Assembly (NCBI GenBank): GCA_029204225.1
Contig: MU832238.1
Location: 17,284-81,283 of the forward strand
DNA from: Diphasiastrum complanatum
Taxonomy: Eukaryota; Streptophyta; Lycopodiopsida; Lycopodiales; Lycopodiaceae
Direction: 5' to 3'
Length of the DNA: 64,000 nucleotides
Positions 33,401 through 45,400 of this stretch are shown one piece after another. The translations under genes were made by a program, and so were the position numbers. The notes under the pieces are model-generated. The model worked only from the letters and a program-made list of their open reading frames with translations. It ran no database searches and was not told the DNA's origin. Position 1 is the stretch's first letter. Each line of letters opens with the position of its first letter.

Positions 33401-36400
33401 AGCTCAATAGAAGACCTTATTTTCTAGCTATGGATTTCCCAGATTCGATGCTTGAAAATTTCGCAGTTTTGTGTTATTGTAACTTGTAAGTTGTGCATAT
33501 GCCATGGGGGTATTAATTAAGCACATTGCGAACCCCTCTGATGCACATTTTAGCAAGTAGGTCTAGTAGGGCATATGGTCCACTTGACACCTAGAGCTGA
33601 ATTTAGTAAGTTACACGTCATGGACTAATTTGCTATGATGCTTTATGTGGTACTACTATGATTGTGGAACCAGATCTTGTTGGTTCTATATGTCACCCTT
33701 GGTGTAGATATCTTTTATAAGATGCATCGGAGCTAGTTCTTGTGGATGGTTCACATTCATGGTCCTTTTGGATTGCTTGGCACTGCTACACCTGGATATT
33801 GATGCGTTCATCTCACTACCACTTGGCAATCCTGGTCTATCCAACTAGCTTGGAATGCATTTATGACCTGTTCTCCTGATGGTGCTAGACATGTTTTGTC
33901 CTTGCCGATTTCTTGGGAAATGTTTACATTTTTTGCTCCACTACTACCTATTGATATGAGGCATGCTTGGGTGCTACAACTTGCATGGCCACTTCATATA
34001 GTTTGGCAACCCTTGGTTGCTGCATATTGCTTGGCCTCTGATGCTGTTGCCAAGTTGCTATGCTGGTGGTTGCCAAGATGTCGTCTTTCAGTGGTATTCG
34101 TGAGCCATTTGACTAGCTTTTGATATCTCAGTTGTTGGGATCCTGCATGGTGACATTTCTTTGTGGCATGCTTGGGCTATCAGAGTTCCTTGAGAAAGTT
34201 TCATGCTCTGTTGGATTTCGTCCTGCATCTACATCGTCTGAGTGCCTTGAGAGAGCTTCATTTTCTCTCTTGGATTCCTTTGTGCATCGCCATCCGCTTA
34301 TAGTAGGTGCTTTTCTTGTTCTCCGTAGTTGCATGATCTCTGTTTTAGTAGCTACATCGAAGATATATTTATTTGGGTTTCAGTGTTATATTCCGCCATT
34401 CAGAGGCAGTTGATTTACTATGCTTAGTGGATTTTTGTGTCTTGCTTTTGGAATACTTGTTGTGATGACTTATGTCCTCTCTTTGAATATCTCCATCGGT
34501 GCATACATCTTTGCAGCCTAGTGCCATTGTTGGGGCACGAGGAGTCTGGTCTCTTCCAACACCTCTGCTGCTTATGACTGCTACACTCGGGCTCCAATAA
34601 TTGCAGAATTTCAAAAGAGTGCTTAACAAGAGACTTTCCAAAAGAGTTCTTAGCAATTAAAAGGACCATGCCAAGAATAAAAAATTGTTTTTCTCACAAG
34701 GCAATAATATTGCTTATGCACCAGAAATAAAGGTATATCCATTATAAGAATTCAGTTTCAGGTATTATCATACTGAAAGTTATGGCAGAAACTTAAAACT
34801 TCCATAGCTAAACTTTATGCCTGTTGTAACTAAAAGATTAGAACTATATGCAAATATGAAATTTCAGAATCCTTATTGATGGAATTTCTGAATTGTTAAG
34901 GTATCACCTACAACAATCTTTCCACCAAAGTAATGCTAAAAACACATCTATATCATAAGTTCAATCTGTGGCAAACTCAAGAACTTAAGCAAGAAAGTAT
35001 GAATTCTATTTTATAAGTGATTTATTCCCATTGCAATTCAAGGTAGTGCACCTACCTTGCAATCAAGTACCCTTCTTACTTGATGAAAATTCACAAATTT
35101 GAAAATTTTCAAGCTTCCAAGCTCCAACAAAGAATTCAGGACCCCACAAACTGCAAGGTCCTGTCCAAAATTTTGGCTCCATCACTTGCCACCATTCTGA
35201 CGCAAATGTAAGTGACCTCCAAGGACCTTAATCAGGAGATTGAACTACGAGAAAGCAAAGGATCGGATGGAGGAACAAACCAACCCAAACAAAACTAAAT
35301 CGATTGGATCTAGCCCCCAAGCTATGGACAATTGTTAACATTTCGTTAGGAGTGAGAGCACATTCCGCTAGCATGTAGCTACAAGCTTGAGGGGTGTGGA
35401 CATACTTAAATACACACCCAAGCTCTTCCCTAACTAGTAGGGACCAGGTACCTCACTAGGACAGCCTAACTAAGCCACATTTGCCACTAGCGGGTGAGTC
35501 ACTGCTAATCCCATGCAAAGTCCATCATCAAGGGTTTTAGGCCTCACCGAGCCATTAATTATGATAATGCACTCGTCCCCCAATCCTCACATCATCATAA
35601 CTAATACATGGGCTAAGCTGGGCCCTTGACCATTTACAAGATTGACTCCATGGTCAGAGACATCCATGTCCAGTTCAAAGGCTTAACGTGGATATTCGGC
35701 ACTCCAGTGTACGAGTTTATTGATTATGCCTCGTCATTCACCACCTCAGGCTTCTTCTCTTGTTACATCCCTTAGATGTCCCTCATAAGAGATGGGAAAA
35801 TATATCGGGAGAGAAGAAAGAGAAGAAGCATGAGGTTGTAAATGACGAGGCATAATTAATAAACTCGTACATTGGAGTACTGAATATCCATGTCAAGGAT
35901 TATTGCGAATCCTTTGAGCTGGACATGGGCGTTAAGTCTGGTATAACTAATTACAGTTAATTAATGGCATGACATCAGGTGTCATATCCACGATTGGATT
36001 AATGTCCTGTAAGGAGGTCAGTAGGCCTAAATCGACCTGTAAATCAATTATCCTATAAGGGGTTGGGGCCCTCATGGTACTAAAGTCATAGTTAATGGTT
36101 TAGAGGCCTAAAATTCATGATGGTGGATTTGCATTGTGCTAGTGTGACTCATATGGGGAGTAGCTGACGTGGCCCAGTTAGGTTGTTGAGTTGTCCCAAT
36201 GAGGTGTCACAATTTACTCCTACTTGAGGAGGAGCCTTGGAGGCTATGAGTATACCCATAGGCCTCCCGTGGAGTGGGCTTGATCAAGGAGTAGTAGCTC
36301 TCTATGCTATTGGATTGACATCTCTCCTTTATGATGAGTTCTGGCTAGTGACCCATAGCTTGGGGACTAGATTAGTTCTCTCTTTGTCGAGTGTGGATTT

Positions 36401-39400
36401 AGAATTCGATGAACTATGATTGACAATGGTTCAGATTCTAATCTTTGAATTCCAAATTAGCCTTGATTGTTACATGAAGGTGGATCACCTTGGTTTTGGA
36501 CATCTAGTTATGGACTCGGCTCATTACATTCGCCGCGTCCATTTACATTTACAGTTACTTTACTTTATGCATAAGCAGGCCTTGGGCCCTTTTTTATTCA
36601 TTAGTGACATTCAGACTATATGGTTGGTCTTTGGCCTTATTATTCATTATTAGGCCATTTGGACATATTACTGGAGAGTGGGGGCCTTCTTGGAGGGCGC
36701 ACTATTATCCCTCCCAGTTGGGCCCTAGCCAATGGAAGCTTCCTTTTAGGGCTTCCTCTTGGCTATAAGTAGGGAAACTGTGTCATTTGTCATTCAGCTG
36801 ATGATATTGATCTCTCTCTTTAGCCTCCTTAATCTCTCTCTTTCCTGCTTTCTAGGGTTAAGTCTTGCTTATGTGATGCTTTCATAGCCTAATTCTAGAT
36901 CAGCTGTGGCTCTATTCGTAACTTGGTATCATAGCACTTTTCTGAGCACAATCTGGAATTTTTTCTTTGCTGCCTTGCCTTGCTCCTCCATCGCTGTTCC
37001 TACAGCTCCATTACCGTTTTGACAGCCCTGTTCCATCGCTGCTCCTTCCACTCCTTCCTGCCCAGCGTTCCCCCTGTTTTGTCCCCTCTTTTCTTTGCTG
37101 CCCAGCGCTCCTCCTCTTCCTTTCCATCGCTGTCCCTGCCTTCCAACCTATCACTTTCGTCTGATATTTTTCCAGTTTGCAGCCATCTTCCACAATTAGT
37201 TCCCTGACTGTCCAGCGCCCATCCTCATCCAAAAACTACCCAATTCCGACATCATTTGCTATTCCAAACAGCTAAAATTCTTCAACCTGTAAATCGCTGC
37301 CTCAGCACTCCCAACTTGTCACTTTTGCCTTTTTTTTTCTCCAATTCCAGCCATTTTTTACAGCTTATCAAAAGGCTGTCGCGCGCTCATTTTCCACCAC
37401 ATTTTCAGGAATTCTGACTCCGTTTACTCTTTCAAATTCACATTGTATCCTTGGCTGTCCAGCGCATTTTTTACAGCTTCTCCATTGTTCATTGCTGTCT
37501 GTTTTTTTTCAGTTGTGACAATATTGGTTGTAATAGGCTAATTTGGGGTGACGACAAGAGTCCGCTCCCTCAAGTTTTCGTCTATTCCTTCCACTATCAT
37601 TATGGCACATTCACCTACCCCGAGTGAGACTACTCAGGAAACCTTATCCGATCAGTTTCGTCGCATGGATGAGACCCTTTCTGGCCTCGTTCTTCGCTTC
37701 GATTCAGTTATGACCGGCTTTGCTACTATGCAGTCACAGATTGATACTTTACAGCCTCATGGTCCTGGTAAAGCTCCTGTTTTTCCTACATTTGGGACTC
37801 CCCCTCCATTTGGATTTCCATCTTCTTCTGCTAGTCAACCTGGTGGTGGACCGTTCATTCCATCTAGCCCACCTCCTGGTTTCTTTCCTCGTCCCCCCCT
37901 TCCTGAGCCACATTTTGCTCGAGACTTTCGTGATAGGGTACAGCTTGCTACCTATTCCGGTTCCTCCGACGGGAACTTATTAGAGAATTGGTTTGCTAAG
38001 CTTGACACATATTTTCAGATTTACCCCAAGACTGATCCTTAGAAGATCCAGTTGACTGCTTTACATTTAGATGGACGTGCCGCCATGTGGTGGCGAGTTT
38101 ATAGAGTTGATCCTGATCGGGAAGGGCTCCATGTATGGCATACTTTTCGCCGTGACCTCCGCCATGCTATGATTGATCCTCAGTGGCTTGACCACCAACG
38201 TGATACATTCCGTAGTCTCACTCAAACCAGTGATCTTGCTTCTTATACAGATCAGTTTATGGAGCTTTCTTATCTTTTCACAAATCTACAGCCCACAGAG
38301 CTTATTTCTCGTTACATTGCTGGGCTTCGTGGTACTTTACGTTATGATGTTTCTTCCTTCCGTCCTACCACAATTGTTGAGGCGATGTCTCTTGCCAGTA
38401 CTTTACAGCATAAGTACTCTGACACCCTTCCTTCCCGCTTCTCCCGACCCCGTCCTTCTGCTTCATCTTTTTTCGCTACGTTCACCCCTACACGGGCCCC
38501 TTCTGTTCCAGCTCTCTCCATTGCCCCTTCGCCTCCTCGTCCTCCGACTCCTCGACCTGCTTTTGTCCGACGTTACACGTCTGCAGAGTTCGCTGATCTT
38601 CAGCAGAAGCGACTTTGCTTTCGTTGTAAGAGTCCTGACCATCTTGCCCGTGATTGCCTCCAGCCTCTCCTTACTATTACTGCTGTTTTTTACCATGAGG
38701 GCACTACTCCAGATGATTCCGATATCTACATTCATATTTCTGATGAGCCTGACTTATCCTCTGAGCCTTCCCCTGATTTACTTCCTGCTACTTGCCATGC
38801 TCAGCTTGCCTATGCTATTTGGACAGGGCGTCCTGGTCCTCGCTCCATTCGGTTACGTGTGCGTATTACAGGTCGAGAGTATATTGCTTTAGTTGATACT
38901 GGTAGCACTCATTCTTTTATTAGCAGTTATATCACTAGTCGGATCCGTGCTTCACCTGTTCCTGCTTCCCAGCCTCTCACAGTTGAGGTTGCTAGTTCTC
39001 ATTCTTTTCCTAGTTCTCAGATGTTTCAGCGTTTACCATACTGCATTGGAGATTTCTCTGGACAGGCAGATCTTTACATTATCCCTATGGAGTGTTATGA
39101 TCTTATCCTTGGTGTTGATTGGTTTGCATCTCTTGGAGCCGTTACACTGGACTTGACACAGCAGACATTGACATTTGTACATGATGCAGTTATACACTCA
39201 CTTGTGGGCATTGATTCTCAGGGAGACTTCCAGTTGATTACTGGGAAGCAGTTTATTCGCAGCCTGCCGAAGGCTCATTGTGCTGCCTTATTATGTGTTC
39301 AGCGGGCAGTACCAGTTCCTCCAGTTTCTACACCAGCAGCTGTTCCTCAGGTGATTTCTGACTTATTACATCAGTATGCTTTTGTCTTTTCAGAACCTAC

Positions 39401-42400
39401 GACGCTACCACCATTACGTGACGTGAACCATCATATTGATTTGCGTCCTGGTTCTGCTCCTCCCTCCCGTCCCCCTTACCGTATGTCTGGATCTGAGCGT
39501 GATGAGCTTGAGCTCCATATTACTGCCTTGTTAGATCAGGGTCTCATTGTTCCTAGTCACAGCCCTTTTGGTGCTCCTGTTCTCCTTATTAATAAGAAAG
39601 ATGTTACCAAACGCCTTTGTATTGATTACCATGCTTTAAATAAGTTGACTATTCGTAATCAGTACCCTATTCCACACATGGATGACCTCTTTGACCAGCT
39701 CGGTACCTCTAAAATCTTTTCCAAGATAGACCTTCGTTCTGGATATTACCAAATCAGGATGCACCCTTCTGACGAACATAAGATTGCTTTCCGTACTCAT
39801 CTTGGTTTATATGAATTTCGTGTGCTTCCTTTTGGTGTTACTAATGGCCCTCCTACGTTCCAGAATGTGATGAATAACGTCTTACGTCCGCTTCTTGGTC
39901 ATTGTGTCTTGGTTTATTTTGATGATATTCTTATTTTTAGTCAGTCTCTTGCTGAGCATGTTGCCCATCTTTCCTCGGTCTTTCAGTTACTTGTACACCA
40001 CCAGTTATTTGCTAAGTTGTCTAAATGTTCTTTTGCTGTTTCTAAGATTGAGTTTCTTGGTTTTCTTATTTGTAATGGTCACATTCATCTGGACCCTCAT
40101 AAGGTTCAAGCCATCCAGGATTGGCCTATACCTACTGATATTCATCATGTTTGTATGTTTCTTGGGTTAGCCACTCACCTTCGTCGTCCAGTTCTTCATT
40201 TTGCCACTATCGCAGCTCCTCTTCATGCACTTTTGGAGAGTTCTAGTACTTTTCTGTGGACTCCTGATTGTCAGACAACGTTTGATACTCTTCGTCGTGC
40301 TGTTGTTGATGCTGCCGTTATGTGTTTACCACAGTTTGATCAGAAGTTTCTTGTTGAGACTGATGCTAGTAATGCTGGTTTGGGTGCTTTACTTCGCCAG
40401 TCACAATGTCATCTTCGCTCCTATGAGCAACGTTATTCTGTGCATGAGAAAGAGCTTCTTGCTATTATCTATGCTCTTAAGAAGTGGCGTCATTATCTGT
40501 ATCGAGTCCCATTTGACATTATTACTGATCACCAGTCTTTACGTTATCTGTTTTCTCAACGTGACCTTAGTGATCGTCAATTTTGTTGGTTGCAGTTTTT
40601 ACAGTCTTTTAATTTCTCCATATTGTATCGTCCTGGTCGTGCTAACACTGCTGCTGATGCATTATCTCGTCTTCCAACTTTGTTAAATACACTCGTTTCT
40701 GCTATTCCTCCATGGTTTGATGCTCTACCTGCAGCATACCTTACATGTTCTGATTCTTGTGATGATTATAGTTCTGCCTCATCTGTTTCGTCGAGTCCTC
40801 ATCAGGTTTACTCCATTATTGACAATCGTCTTTATCATTATGATTCTCTTTGTATCCCTAGTTCTTTGGGTATCAGTTCCCAATTGTTGTCGGATGCTCA
40901 TTCCTCTCCTGTTGGGGGTCACTTTGGTTTTCAGAAGTCTTATGCTCGTCTCAAAGACCATTTCTATTGGCCCTCTCTTCGATATGAGCTTGCTGTACTT
41001 ATTCGTACCTGCCCTTTCTGTCTTCGTAATAAGTACTCCCGTTCTAAATTTGCTGGTTTGCTCCAGAGTTGGCCTATTCCTCATCGCCAGTGGACTAATA
41101 TATCTATGGACTTTATCCTTGGCCTTCCTCATACCCAGCGTGGTCACGATTCATGTATGGTGGTAGTTGACAGGTTCTCGAAACAGGCACATTTTATCCC
41201 AGTTCGCAGTACTATCACAGCAGAGCAGTGTGCACGTTTGTTCCTATCAGAGATTTTCCGCCTGCATGGATTTCCTCGTACTATCCTTTCTTATTGGGAT
41301 AGTAAGTTTACATCTATATTCTGGACAGAGCTTATGCGTATTTTGGATGTTCAGCTTTTTATGGGTTCTGCTTATCATTCTACTTCTGATGGGCAGTCTG
41401 AGGTCCTTAACAGGATCCTTGAGGATTATTTACGCCATTTTGTTACTCCTTCAGGGAAGGATTGGGATCAGCATTTATGTTTAGCAGAGTATAGCTATAA
41501 TAGCTCTGTTAGTACCAGCACAGGTGTCTCTCCATTTTTATTATCTCATGGCTATGCACCTCTTTTACCTGGCATTCCTCTTCCTCCTGAGGATACACCT
41601 GTTACACTTGCATCTTTTCTATCAGGTGCTCGAGAGCTTATTACTCGGGCCAGTTCTCATTTACAGCATGTTCAGCAGCGTTATCAGACCTCAGTTGATC
41701 GTCACCGCCGCCATGTTGAGTTTCAGCTTGGAGATATGGTTTATCTACGCTTATAGTTTGCACGTCATCATTTTGTCCAGGGCCATGCTTCTACTGAGAA
41801 GCTTGCACCACGTTATTATGGGCCTTATCACATTGTGGAGGTTCTTAGTCTAGTTACATATCGCTTACAGCTTCCTTCTTCCACACGCGCCTGTGATGTA
41901 TTCCATGTCAGTTTATTACGTGCTGCTATTGAGGATGACGCTCCTTGTGATGCTGAGTTTCCTACTGCTCCAGAGTTATTTCCATTTTTACCTGCTGCTA
42001 TATTACAGGTCCGTCTATACCATAGTGGACGCCACCGGCAGATTCAGTTTCTGGTCGAGTGGGATGGTCGTCCTATTGAGGAGGCTACATGGGAGCCTAT
42101 TGATGTGTTTTATCATACACCATTACTTGCGGATCAGGCTCGTGCTCTTGCTGCACTTGTTGATTCCTTTACATCAGATGTTCCTCTAGCTGTTGATGCA
42201 CCAGGGCTTGCTGCTACTTGATCCGGTTATCTTTTCGGCAGTTGGGTCTTTTTTTTGTGTCGGGGAGAGTTATGGACTCGGCTCATTACATTCGCCGCGT
42301 CCATTTACATTTACAGTTACTTTACTTTATGCATAAGTTTATTCATTAGTGACATTCAGACTATATGGTTGGCCTTTGGCCTTATTATTCATTATTAGGC

Positions 42401-45400
42401 CATTTGGACATATTACTGGAGAGTCGGGGAGGGCGCACTATTATCCCTCCCAGTTGGGCCCTAGCCACTGGAAATTAGGGCTTTCTCTTGGCTATAAGTA
42501 GGGAAACTGTGTCATTTATCATTCAGCTGATGATATTGATCTCTCTCTTTAGCCTCCTTAATCTCTCTCTTTCCTGCTTTCTAGGGTTAAGTCTTGCTTA
42601 TGTGATGCTTTTATAGCTTAATTCTAGATCAGCTGTGGCTCTATTCGTAACTCATCTATTGGACCTATCTGAAGAGTCATCTGGTATAACCCATTTTGAA
42701 CCCGATAAGGTCTTGGACATAAGAACTAAACGATTGCATAATCATGTAGTTATTTTGTATTTTGTTCATTGGAAGGGCCATCCGAATGATGACGAATCTT
42801 GGGAACAACGTATAGGCTTAGAAAAAACTTCCTTAACTTTAAGTTTTGAGGTTAGAACTTGATTATGGGGAGAAGTATGTCATGCCCATGATTGGACAAT
42901 AGTTTATTCTCTGAAAAATAAATCAAAAGCCTTTACCTAAGACTGGTTTTAGGAGACGATTTCGCCATTATGAGTTCCCAGTCTTACCCTTTGGTTTGAC
43001 GACTGCTCCGACAACTTTCCAACAAATGATGAATGATCTATTTCGTTCTTTTTTGGGACAACATGTAGTAGTGTTTCTAGATGATGTTTTGATCTATAAT
43101 AGAACACTTAAAGAGCGTATAAGCATCTTCGTGCTGTTTTAAGAATTTTAAGGCAAGAGAAGCTTTTTTCCAAAGAATCTGTTGGAATATCAATCCACAC
43201 TCTAGAGAGAACTATCAAACAGGGCGGATAGCTCAGTGGTAAAGCATCCCATCCGGTATGAGGGAGGTCTTGGGTTCGAATCCTAGTCTGTCCATCCATA
43301 TTATGATTTATGGATTTCTAACAAGTTAGGTTCTTAATTCACATGTATAGGCCCCTAGTGGACCCACGAGTCCCTACAAGTTAGTTTCATACTAACTTGG
43401 GCCTAAAATATAAATGACCATGGTTACACAGATCTCGACCTTTTGGGTCATAGTAGCCTATGGCTTCTACATCATTTACATTTATTATTCTAACACCCTC
43501 CTTAAATGAAAATAACATGGTATCAAAGCCAAGTTAGACCTAACAGTTCATGGTGTCAAAGCCATGGTTAGGTGGCCCAAGTTGTGGGGCAGGTGACAGC
43601 TAGGACCCCAACCAAGTGTGGCTTGAGAGGGGGTGTAGGAATATCAATCCACACTCTAGAGAGAACTATCAAACAGGGCGGATAGCTCAGTGGGAGAGCA
43701 TCCCATCCGGTATGAGGGAGGTCCTGGGTTCGAATCCTAGTCTGTCCATCCATATTATGATTTATGGATTTCTAATAGAATCGAAATGTGAATACTTAAA
43801 GAAAAGGAACGTCTTTATTAATGCTTTAAAGGGGGTAAAAAGTCGGAACGAAAGGCCTAGCCCTTTGATAGAGTGGAATGAGAAATTAGATGAGATGTTT
43901 CTTAAACTCAAACTTCTAATTGTCTTAGCTCCCGTGTTGAGAATAGCGGATCCAAATATTTCTTTCATCATTAACATTGATGCGAGTGATATGGTTATTG
44001 GAGGTGTTCTCTTACAAGAGGGTCAGCCCATTGCTTTCAAGAGAAAAAAGTTGTCCGATGCGCAAGTCAAATATACTACTAAGGAAAAAGAGCTTTTTGT
44101 GGTGATCCATGCTCTGAGACATTGCCTGTACGGTAATAAGTTCAATGAGGACTTGGAAGTTGCAAGTAGTAGATTCAAGTCCTAGTGGTGCCAATTTTAT
44201 TTTATGGTAGTTAAAATGGATAGTAGTTCTTCTTACCCTACTTGTGCTGCTAATCTATCATCTTATCCATTCATTTGTTTGAGCCTTTATAACTAGCTAA
44301 CATGTGTATGGACTGAAGTTTCTCCCAATAGGAGTCTTTTAGGACCACCCATAGCTTGTTCATGAATTTGAAGGCTCTCGAGACACTCCCCTATTAAACT
44401 ATATATGCAATTTCTTTTTGTTTTTCTAAGAAATCACTTTTCAATCATATCACAAATTGCACTAGACATCATAACAAAGTAGAGCTTTTCATTGCTTTGA
44501 TTTGCGCCTAGTAATCTCGTATTACTTGAAAATCATTGATAGGGTTATGGCTAGTCTTCTTTTGGGAAAATTTGATGAAATCAATCAAGAATGTATGCTA
44601 TTTAGGTTCTAGTTGATTTGGATCTTATCAAAGGCCTCATTTTGCCCATCATTTAAATAACTTCAAGCCCTTGGGAACTCAAGCTTATATCGCTTGTTGT
44701 CATCTTTTAGAATGTTCTAGATGTTGGAAATTTCCTGCAAAGTTTTATTGGTTATTTTTTTAGACAAGATTATGCAACACAAAGAAGCTTTTTGGAATGA
44801 TGAATGTTGAACATCAGGGCATGTATGACATAGGCACAAGTGTCATTCACATTTTTTTAGGGTTTAGTTAGGATATGTGAGGCCAATACTTATAATCTCT
44901 CACAAAAACAGGTATATGGATTTTATGACGAGTGTCAACGCAAATATGGCAATCCAAATGCTTGGCGATATTGCACTGATGTTTTTGACTACCTCACTTT
45001 GTCTGCAATCATTGATGGAAGGGTAAGCTAACATTTTACATGTACTTGAGGTTCCAAAATGTTGTGAATTAGCTCTTGATTTTGTTTGGGCTTGTTAGAT
45101 CCAAGGTTATGGAAAATGTTTTCTCAATCCATTTTATTGTTTCTCAAGCTTTGCTTTTGAGGGCATTATATACCAATACACTGTGTTCCTAATATTTGTC
45201 AGTGCTTTGATGCTTTAAAGTTATGTCATTTTTGCTTAATACGACAAATGTTCCTTATTATGAATATTGAAGTATTTATAATTTGTTTTGTTTTGAGTGT
45301 CTAAAAGCACAATTCATGGTTTGAAAACGGGTTCATGTTTGGAGAAGCAAAATTCAACGTGCATGTGTTGTGTTGAGTGGTGAGAACCATCTTATTGTAT

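Larger units (their letters stand above)
36506..42652 (+). mobile_element. Ty3/gypsy chromovirus D, nearly complete
   Basis: A full-structure element in PP6 intron 4, in the sense orientation. It has a 5' LTR (36506-36923), an immediately adjacent primer-binding site (36924-36936), leader, one long gag-pol frame, and a 3' LTR (42268-42652). It is flanked by the target duplication catct (36501-36505 and 42653-42657). Coding damage is limited to two nonsense codons and some substitutions, suggesting a fairly recent insertion. Confidence 0.95.
43180..43777 (+). mobile_element. TRIM retrotransposon with tRNA-like LTRs (598 bp)
   Basis: Flanked by a direct GAATC (43175-43179 and 43778-43782) inside the old gypsy RT. 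The host frame becomes continuous if the insert and one GAATC are skipped. The 5' LTR is 43180-43517, ending ATAACA. The primer site TGGTATCAAAGCC is 43518-43530. Only about 100 bp of non-coding interior remain, then the PPT gagaggggg (43625-43633) and a 144-bp 3' LTR (43634-43777). No coding capacity, so it depends on proteins from other elements, as TRIMs do. Confidence 0.88.
42658..44185 (+). pseudogene. old Ty3/gypsy remnant interrupted by a TRIM
   Basis: A chromodomain-like piece comes first ([18 protein letters not shown], then [17 protein letters not shown]; 42658-42860). It is followed by RT ([20 protein letters not shown], then [12 protein letters not shown]; about 42945-43115). After the TRIM come the RT end ([11 protein letters not shown]) and RNase H ([34 protein letters not shown]; to about 44140). 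The chromodomain lies before RT rather than after integrase, so the region is rearranged or made of two elements. Stops and gaps show it is dead. Confidence 0.8.

Noticed and set aside
33863-34413. Two overlapping plus-strand frames in intron 4
   Set aside because: Hydrophobic, repeat-like translations in different frames with no motif; no support for a gene.
38173-38892. 239-codon frame inside gypsy D
   Set aside because: Shadow of gag-pol in another frame; the leucine-rich translation reflects T-rich codon positions.
43222-43748. Two functional tRNA genes
   Set aside because: The anticodon arm is poorly paired and lacks the conserved T33, and both copies sit inside LTRs of a retroelement; called tRNA-like instead.
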